A stretch of DNA of 7,570 nucleotides, taken from NCBI GenBank assembly GCA_027349615.1, contig DAIEML010000112.1:1-7570 (forward strand). Reading direction: 5' to 3'. The notes under the pieces are model-generated. The model made no database searches. It was not told where the DNA came from and was given only the letters and a program-made list of their open reading frames with translations. Source of the DNA: Ignavibacteriales bacterium (GTDB lineage Bacteria; Bacteroidota; Ignavibacteria; Ignavibacteriales; Ignavibacteriaceae). The first letter of the stretch is position 1, and each line of letters opens with the position of its first letter. Below are positions 1-5,471 of this stretch, piece by piece. Both the position numbers and the translations under genes were made by a program.

Positions 1-1
1 G

Positions 2-358
2 ATTTTAGGTGATGAACTTCAATTAATTCAATTATTCCAAAATTTAATTGGTAATGCAATAAAATTTTCCGGTGAAAAAGTCCCTCAAATTAATATTTCT
101 GTTAGTGATAAAACATCTGAATGGGAATTTAGTGTGAGTGATAACGGGATAGGAATTGATCCGCAATATTTTGAAAGGATATTTATAATCTTTCAGCGAC
201 TTCATTCAAGGGAGGATTATAAAGGAGTTGGAATGGGACTAGCAATTGCAAAAAAAATTGTAGAAAAACATGGCGGTAAAATTTGGGTTCATTCTAAAGT
301 TGGTGAAGGTTCAACGTTCTATTTTACAATTCCAAAAATAAAGGATCAAAATGGATAA
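2..358 (+). CDS. Sensor histidine kinase, C-terminal fragment (phytochrome-type ATPase domain)
   Basis: This is the last 118 codons of a histidine kinase. The frame is open to the left edge, so the sensor, the phosphorylated His and the true start are missing. What remains is the HATPase_c (catalytic, ATP-binding) domain with all its boxes: N box [10 protein letters not shown] near fragment residue 18, G1 box DNGIGI, F box [10 protein letters not shown]2 box GVGMGLAI, and a typical end with HGGKIWVHS and a GSTFYFTIP strand. The [15 protein letters not shown] signature is that of the transmitter of Cph1-like phytochromes and related PAS/GAF kinases; whether this protein binds a chromophore cannot be told. 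It overlaps the next gene, an Rcp1-like receiver, by 8 bp, the classic arrangement for this kinase type and its partner, so it probably phosphorylates that protein. A GTG at 134 lies inside the domain and is not a start. Kinase identity is secure; the sensor type is unknown. Confidence 0.93.
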   Translation: MLGDELQLIQLFQNLIGNAIKFSGEKVPQINISVSDKTSEWEFSVSDNGIGIDPQYFERIFIIFQRLHSREDYKGVGMGLAIAKKIVEKHGGKIWVHSKVGEGSTFYFTIPKIKDQNG

Positions 359-794
359 TATTATTGGAAGAGCAATCAGAATTTTGTTAGTTGAAGATAA
401 TCTTGGTGATATAAGACTAACAAAAGAAGTTTTTAAAACAAGCAAAATATTAAATGAAATTGACACCGCAACTGACGGCGAAGAGGCAGTAAACTATTTA
501 ATGAAAAAAGGGAAGTATGAAAACTATAAGACTCCTGATTTAATTCTGCTTGATTTAAATCTTCCTAAAAAAGATGGAAGAGAAGTTTTAGCTGAAGTAA
601 AATCAAATATTAATTTGAAAAAAATACCTATTGTAATTCTAACAATTTCAAAAGCAGAGGAAGATATCATCAAAACATATAATCTTCATGCAAATTGTTA
701 TATCAGTAAGCCGATAGATTTAAATCAATTTAACCAAGTAATTAAATCAATAGAAGATTTTTGGTTCACAATAGTTAAGCTACCATCAGATTAA
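351..794 (+). CDS. Single-domain response regulator, Rcp1-like
   Basis: A 147-residue protein consisting only of a receiver (CheY-like) domain, which accepts phosphate from a histidine kinase on an Asp. Visible active-site residues are the acidic pair E15-D16 in ILLVEDN, phospho-acceptor D68 in [10 protein letters not shown]98 in VILTIS, and K120-P121 in CYISKP. The extended loop before D68 (around 53-63), the ANCYISKP strand and the C-terminal FWF-x4-LP tail are typical of the Rcp1 group, the partners of cyanobacterial phytochromes. There is no output domain, so it signals by protein contact or passes phosphate on. The ATG at 351 sits within the last codons of the upstream kinase, with a weak AAGGA motif at 341-345, which suggests translational coupling. 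The upstream kinase is the likely donor (inference from position and family). Confidence 0.93.
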   Translation: MDNIIGRAIRILLVEDNLGDIRLTKEVFKTSKILNEIDTATDGEEAVNYLMKKGKYENYKTPDLILLDLNLPKKDGREVLAEVKSNINLKKIPIVILTISKAEEDIIKTYNLHANCYISKPIDLNQFNQVIKSIEDFWFTIVKLPSD

Positions 795-808
795 ATATAA
801 ATAAAGAC

Positions 809-2605
809 ATGTTTGAAAATTTGCAAATATTATTAGTCGAAGACAGTCCCGGTGATGCTAGATTGATTGAAGAAATGTTGAAGGAATCTCATCTTGCACA
901 ATTTACTATTAAAAAAACAAAACTAAAAAAAGATGCATTCGAATTGATTAAAAAAAATTCATTCGACGCAATTCTTCTAGATCTAAATTTACCAGATAGT
1001 TACGGAATTGAGACTTGCATTTCTTTTGTAAAAGAATTTCCGCATATACCTATTGTAGTATTAACCGGAAATGAAAGCGAAGAAATCGGTGAAGAAGCCT
1101 TGATGTACGGAGCTCAGGATTATTTAATAAAAGGGCAAGTTGATAATAGGCCGCTATCAAGAGCATTAAGATTTAGCATTGAAAGATTTAGAATTCAGAA
1201 AAGATTAAAAGAAAGTGAAACTCGATTTAGAATAATTATCGAAAAAAACGATGACAGCATAATTCTAATTGATAAAGACAGTATAATAAGGTTTGTTAAT
1301 CCAGCGACAGAAATATTATTTAACAAATCCAGTGAAAAATTAATAGGTCAGAAATTTGATTTTCCGTTGATTGAAGAAAAACCATACGAAATAGAAATAA
1401 AAAGGAATTACAATGATTTTAGAAATGCAGAAATAAGTATTGTGGAAATTGAGTGGGAAAATATTCCGATGCTTATGTTAACTCTACATGACATAACAGA
1501 AAGAAAAAATGCTGAGAATTTGTTAAGAGAAAGTGAAGAAAGATTTCGATTGATTTCTGAAAATTCTTTAGACTTTATCAGCATGGTAAGTGAAAATGGA
1601 TCATTCGTTTATGCAAGCCCATCTTTTGAAACTCTTCTCGGCTATCCAATAAGAGAACTTTATAAAAAAAGTTTATTTGACTTGATAATCGAGGAAGATC
1701 TAAAAAATATTCGTAATTGGAAAAATAAAGTACAAGAAAAATTTAGAATTAAAGATTCAAAAGGAAATTGGCGATGGATGGAAGGCTCGAGTTACACAAT
1801 TTTATGGAAGCACCAAACTTTTATAATTTCAGTATCGCACGATATTACTGAAAGAATTGCAGCAGAAAATGAAATTAAAAAATTAAACGCCGAACTTGAA
1901 GAAAGAGTATTCCAAAGAACAGCCGAATTAGAAGCCGCGAATAAAGAGTTAGAATCGTTCAGCTTTTCTGTTTCACACGATTTACGTGCGCCGTTAAGAT
2001 CAATTGATGGTTTTAGTAAAATATTAATTGAAGATTTTAAAGACAAATTAAATTCAACAGGACAAGATTATTTAAATAGAGTTCGACAGGCTACAATTCG
2101 AATGTCTGATCTTATTGATGATTTTTTAAAACTCTCAAGGATTACAAGAGCTGAATTAAACAGAACGAAAGTAAACTTAAGCCAAATTGCAATTGAATAT
2201 CTGAATGAATTATTAAATGCATGTCCCGAAAGAAAAGTTAAATTTTTAATAACACCTGATCTTTATGTTAATGCAGATAACCAGTTAATGAAAATATTGA
2301 TGGAAAATCTTCTTGGAAATTCTTGGAAGTTTACAAAGAATCATTTGGAAGCTGTAATTGAAGTCGGTTCATATGAAAATAAAGATGGAAAAATATTTTA
2401 TGTTAAAGATGACGGAGCTGGATTTAATATGTTGTATGCTTCAAAACTTTTTACTCCTTTTGAACGACTTCATTCATCAACTGAGTATGAAGGTACTGGA
2501 ATTGGATTAGCAACAGTTCATCGAATTATTACACGGCATGGAGGAAAAATTTGGGCTGAAGGAGAAGTAGAAAAGGGAGCTAAAATTAGTTTTATTTTAC
2601 CTTGA
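809..2605 (+). CDS. Soluble Rec-PAS-PAS sensor histidine kinase
   Basis: A 598-residue histidine kinase with no membrane segments. Order of domains: receiver, about 5-125 (acid pair E11-D12, phospho-acceptor D58, T86, K108 followed by Gly instead of the usual Pro); a compact PAS, about 139-232, ending in DITERK; a second PAS of the PAS_3 style, about 245-349, with GYPIREL and WRWMEGS; a coiled coil, about 350-383; HisKA, with the phosphorylated His at H390 in SVSHDLRAPLRS; and HATPase_c, with N box N500-LLGN, G1 DDGAGF (534-539), F box FTPFERLH and G2 GTGIGLAT (562-569). The DGAGF and FERLHSS-EYEGTGIGLATVHRI style is shared with bacteriophytochrome-like kinases. The shortened first PAS with an EIEW strand is a recognisable subtype that usually goes with this architecture. 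It starts 14 bp after the preceding receiver gene, with no Shine-Dalgarno sequence. Its ligand is unknown. The N-terminal Rec may let another kinase control it; the separate receiver that follows is its likely target. Confidence 0.94.
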   Translation: MFENLQILLVEDSPGDARLIEEMLKESHLAQFTIKKTKLKKDAFELIKKNSFDAILLDLNLPDSYGIETCISFVKEFPHIPIVVLTGNESEEIGEEALMYGAQDYLIKGQVDNRPLSRALRFSIERFRIQKRLKESETRFRIIIEKNDDSIILIDKDSIIRFVNPATEILFNKSSEKLIGQKFDFPLIEEKPYEIEIKRNYNDFRNAEISIVEIEWENIPMLMLTLHDITERKNAENLLRESEERFRLISENSLDFISMVSENGSFVYASPSFETLLGYPIRELYKKSLFDLIIEEDLKNIRNWKNKVQEKFRIKDSKGNWRWMEGSSYTILWKHQTFIISVSHDITERIAAENEIKKLNAELEERVFQRTAELEAANKELESFSFSVSHDLRAPLRSIDGFSKILIEDFKDKLNSTGQDYLNRVRQATIRMSDLIDDFLKLSRITRAELNRTKVNLSQIAIEYLNELLNACPERKVKFLITPDLYVNADNQLMKILMENLLGNSWKFTKNHLEAVIEVGSYENKDGKIFYVKDDGAGFNMLYASKLFTPFERLHSSTEYEGTGIGLATVHRIITRHGGKIWAEGEVEKGAKISFILP

Positions 2606-2607
2606 TG

Positions 2608-2613
2608 AGGAGG
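2608..2613 (+). promoter_or_regulatory. Strong ribosome binding site of the second stand-alone receiver
   Basis: AGGAGG, a full match to the core Shine-Dalgarno sequence, lies 4 bases before the ATG at 2618 and fixes that start. It begins 3 bases after the stop codon of the upstream kinase. It is the strongest site in the window; the gene starting at 809 has none. Confidence 0.75.
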
Positions 2614-2617
2614 GAAT

Positions 2618-3061
2618 ATGTTTACAAAATCGATTTTACTTGTGGAGGATAATCCAGACGATGAGGCTTTAGCTCTGCGAGCATTCGGCAGCAGCAACTT
2701 TCCGCATCCACTAAGAGTTGTTCATGACGGGAAAGAAGCAATTGATTATTTATTGTGTACAGGAGGATTTTCAAATAGAAATCCTAATGAAATGCCGGCA
2801 TTAATAATGTTGGATCTAAAACTACCTAAAGTTGCTGGCTTAAAAGTCCTGCAAGTTGTTAGAACTCATGAAAGAACTAAAATGGTTCCGGTTGTAATTT
2901 TAACATCTTCAAAAGAAGAAAAAGATGTACTAAATGCTTACTCGCTTGGAGCTAACAGTTACATACGAAAGCCAATTAGGTTTGAAGATTTTGTTGATAC
3001 AATAAAAGAGATTGGGAAATATTGGCTTCGATTAAATGAATTACCTCAAAACTTAGGATAA
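2618..3061 (+). CDS. Single-domain response regulator
   Basis: A 147-residue stand-alone receiver domain. Active-site residues are complete: acid pair E10-D11 in LLVEDNPDD, phospho-acceptor D66 in IMLDLKLP, T96 in VILTSSKEE, and K118-P119 in SYIRKP. It ends with a YWLRLNELP tail. It is the same length as the receiver at 351-794 but clearly a different subtype: NPDDEAL, SSKEEKDV, YSLGANSYIRKP and the tail belong to a group commonly found beside Rec-PAS kinases rather than the Rcp1 type. No output domain is present, so it probably shuttles phosphate or acts by protein contact. It lies 12 bp after the Rec-PAS-PAS kinase and only 2 bp before the hybrid kinase, so either could be its donor. It has a strong ribosome binding site and looks somewhat richer in G+C than its neighbours, which may mean higher expression or a different history. 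Confidence 0.93.
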   Translation: MFTKSILLVEDNPDDEALALRAFGSSNFPHPLRVVHDGKEAIDYLLCTGGFSNRNPNEMPALIMLDLKLPKVAGLKVLQVVRTHERTKMVPVVILTSSKEEKDVLNAYSLGANSYIRKPIRFEDFVDTIKEIGKYWLRLNELPQNLG

Positions 3062-3063
3062 TT

Positions 3064-5421
3064 ATGAATAATGAAATAAATGTTCTAATAGTTGAAGACA
3101 ACGAAGATGATGCTTTACTTATTTTAATTGAAATACAAAAATCAAATTATAAAATTAATAATGTAATTGTCTCCTCGGCTGATGAATTATTAAATTCTCT
3201 CAAAAAACAAAAATGGGATATTGTAATTTCTGATTATGTAATGCCTGGCTTTTCTGGATTGGAAGCCTTGAAAATTGTAAAAGAATTTGATGAGGATTTA
3301 CCATTTATAATTGTTTCCGGCACAATAGGGGAAGCAGTGGCAGTTGAAGCAATGCGTTCCGGTGCGGATGATTATTTAATGAAAAATAATTTAACTCGAT
3401 TAATTCCTGCAATAAAACGCGAACTGCGAGAATCAATAATTCACAAAGAAAGAAAATTTACAAAAGAAAAATTAAAAGAAAGCGAAGAATTATATAAAAC
3501 TTTAGTAGAAACTTCTCCTGAAGCAATTGTGTTAATAGATGTTGATGGAAATATTTTATTTAGCAATAAACAAGGAGCCAGGATTGTAAAAGAAAATCAT
3601 GTAGATAACTTGAAGAATAGAAATGTTTTTGAATTTATCTATCAAGATGATTTAGAAATTGCTAAAGCAAATTTGTTAAAAGCAAAAGAAGGAGAAATGT
3701 TAAATGATTTGGAAATTCGAATATTAACTAAAGACAATAATATCATTAATGCTGAAGTTAGAGCTGCATCAATATTAAATAATGAAGGTATGCCAAAATA
3801 TTTTATTCTAATGTTAATTGATGTAACCAAAAAAATTCAAGGAATAAAAAATAGATTAAAATCTGAAGCTGAGTTAAGATCGGTTTGGGAAAATTCATTC
3901 GATGCGATGAGATTATGCGATGAGAATGGAATAATTGTACGAGTCAATACTGCATTTTGTAAAATGATGAATAAAACAAAAGAGGAATTAGAAGGGCAAA
4001 GATTTGATTTTGCATATAATGATAAAGATTTAGAATCACTTGAAAAGTATAAACAAAGATTTAAAACACATTCAATTCAGCCAACATTGGAAACAGAATT
4101 AAACATTGAAGGTAAAGATAAATTATGGGTAGAGCTTTCAAACTCATTTATAGACTTGGCAGATCAGCCTACACTTTTATTAAGTATTATTAGAGATATT
4201 AGCGAAAGAAAAAATTATGAAAATAGTTTAATCACTGCTAAAGAAAAAGCAGAAGAAATGAACCGGATGAAAAGTAATTTCTTAAATAATATGAGCCATG
4301 AAATTAGAACGCCGATGGTTGCAATTTTAGGTTATGCCCAATTAGTTTTAAGTGAAATTGAAGCTCCGGATCAGCAAGAAATGATGAAAGGAATTGTAAA
4401 CTCCAGCAGGAGATTAATGGAAACGATTAATTCGATTTTAGATTTATCAAGGATTGAATCAGGCAAAGTTGAACTTGAATATAAAAAAATAAATTTAGTA
4501 ACGGAGACAAAAGAAATCATTGAAAGACTATCAATTTTAGCTGAGCAAAAAGGATTATATTTAAAATTTTCAACCAGAGAAGATCTAATATTTTCGTCTC
4601 TTGATGTTAATCTTTACGACCAAATAGTAGAAAATTTAATTGGCAATGCAATTAAGTATACTGAAAAAGGTGGAATTATTGTTGAAGTAACAAAATTATT
4701 TGTAAATGGAGAAAACTGGTCGGTGCTTAATGTAATTGACACCGGAATAGGAATTCCACATGAAAGTCTTGAAATAATATTTGAAGAATTTCGTCAAGTT
4801 AGTGAAGGCATTGGAAGACGATTTGAAGGAAGCGGACTTGGATTAACTATTACCAAAAAATACGTTGATATGATGAATGGGAAAATTTCAGTTGAAAGCA
4901 GATTTGGAAGAGGCTCAGTATTTTCAGTAAGATTTCTGTCTTGTTTACCAAATGAAAATGAACTTGAATCGAGAATTATTTCTTCAGAGAAAGATTTTGG
5001 AATTGGTGGGAATGAACTAAATATTAAAACTGATCTAGCACAAATTCTTTTGGTGGAAAATGATTTAGGATCGATTAATATTACAAAACGTTTCTTAAAA
5101 GGTTTATACGAATTAGACTGCGTAGAAAATGGAGATAACGCAATTGAAATGGTAAAAAATAAAAAGTACGATTTAATTTTAATGGATATAAACCTCGGTT
5201 ATGGAAAAAGCGGAGTTGATACTTCATTGGAAATTAAAAATATTAATGGTTATGAAAATATTCCCATCGTTGCATTAACTGCTTATGCAATGCAGAGCGA
5301 TAAAGAATATTTTTTATCATTAGGATTAACACACTATTTAGCAAAACCATTTGATAAAAGCGATTTGATCAATTTAATTGAACAAATATTACATTCGTCG
5401 AACAAAGATAAACTGCACTAA
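3064..5421 (+). CDS. Hybrid histidine kinase, Rec-PAS-PAS-HisKA-HATPase-Rec
   Basis: A 785-residue soluble hybrid kinase with receivers at both ends. Domains: Rec, about 5-125 (E11-D12, phospho-acceptor D57 in SDYVMP, S85 in the Thr position, K107 followed by Asn rather than Pro); PAS, about 143-259; PAS, about 270-383, ending in DISERK; HisKA with H412 in NMSHEIRTPM; HATPase_c with N box N524-LIGN, G1 DTGIGI (559-564), F box IFEEFRQV and G2 GSGLGLTI (589-596); and a C-terminal Rec, about 658-780, with D708 in LMDINLG, T739 and K761-P762. In the last receiver the acidic pair reads E665-N666 instead of Glu/Asp-Asp, and an extended GYGKSGVD loop follows the phospho-acceptor. Phosphate probably moves from H412 to D708 and then to an HPt protein elsewhere, since none is seen here. 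The start at 3064 is 2 bp after the preceding stop, with AGGA at 3055-3058. The signals sensed are unknown. Confidence 0.94.
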   Translation: MNNEINVLIVEDNEDDALLILIEIQKSNYKINNVIVSSADELLNSLKKQKWDIVISDYVMPGFSGLEALKIVKEFDEDLPFIIVSGTIGEAVAVEAMRSGADDYLMKNNLTRLIPAIKRELRESIIHKERKFTKEKLKESEELYKTLVETSPEAIVLIDVDGNILFSNKQGARIVKENHVDNLKNRNVFEFIYQDDLEIAKANLLKAKEGEMLNDLEIRILTKDNNIINAEVRAASILNNEGMPKYFILMLIDVTKKIQGIKNRLKSEAELRSVWENSFDAMRLCDENGIIVRVNTAFCKMMNKTKEELEGQRFDFAYNDKDLESLEKYKQRFKTHSIQPTLETELNIEGKDKLWVELSNSFIDLADQPTLLLSIIRDISERKNYENSLITAKEKAEEMNRMKSNFLNNMSHEIRTPMVAILGYAQLVLSEIEAPDQQEMMKGIVNSSRRLMETINSILDLSRIESGKVELEYKKINLVTETKEIIERLSILAEQKGLYLKFSTREDLIFSSLDVNLYDQIVENLIGNAIKYTEKGGIIVEVTKLFVNGENWSVLNVIDTGIGIPHESLEIIFEEFRQVSEGIGRRFEGSGLGLTITKKYVDMMNGKISVESRFGRGSVFSVRFLSCLPNENELESRIISSEKDFGIGGNELNIKTDLAQILLVENDLGSINITKRFLKGLYELDCVENGDNAIEMVKNKKYDLILMDINLGYGKSGVDTSLEIKNINGYENIPIVALTAYAMQSDKEYFLSLGLTHYLAKPFDKSDLINLIEQILHSSNKDKLH

Positions 5422-5471
5422 AAGTTTTATAATCATTTAAGTTTCATTAATCAATTTAGAAAGGGGTACTT
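5422..5471 (+). promoter_or_regulatory. Intergenic gap with weak promoter candidate
   Basis: This 50-bp AT-rich gap is the longest in the window. TATAAT at 5428-5433 is a perfect match to a sigma-70 -10 box, but there is no TTG-like -35 element 16-18 bases upstream, and such hexamers arise by chance in DNA this AT-rich. No stem-loop with a T-run is seen, so there is no evidence for a terminator after the hybrid kinase. Read-through into the next gene is at least as likely as a separate promoter. Confidence 0.2.
5459..5466 (+). promoter_or_regulatory. Ribosome binding site of the membrane Rec-PAS protein
   Basis: GAAAGGGG, a good Shine-Dalgarno match, ends 5 bases before the ATG at 5472. It supports that start over the next in-frame ATG at 5496, which would cut into the first strand of the receiver domain. 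Confidence 0.6.

Noticed and set aside
134..358. A short 74-residue protein starting at GTG 134
   Set aside because: The frame is open to the left edge and the upstream codons encode the N box of the same ATPase domain, so this is the tail of a longer kinase.
2..358. Calling the first gene a bacteriophytochrome
   Set aside because: Only the ATPase domain is present. Many PAS/GAF kinases share this transmitter type, and no GAF or PHY domain or chromophore Cys can be seen.
1792..2046. Antisense reading frame of 84 codons opposite the Rec-PAS-PAS kinase
   Set aside because: It lies wholly inside a well-supported coding region (end of PAS2, coiled coil and HisKA), resembles no family, and is what AT-rich coding DNA gives by chance.
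3642..3830. Antisense reading frame of 62 codons opposite the hybrid kinase
   Set aside because: It is a shadow of the PAS1 coding sequence with no recognisable domain and no sign of its own ribosome binding site.
5422..5471. Transcription terminator after the hybrid kinase
   Set aside because: No GC-rich inverted repeat followed by a T-run is present in the gap.
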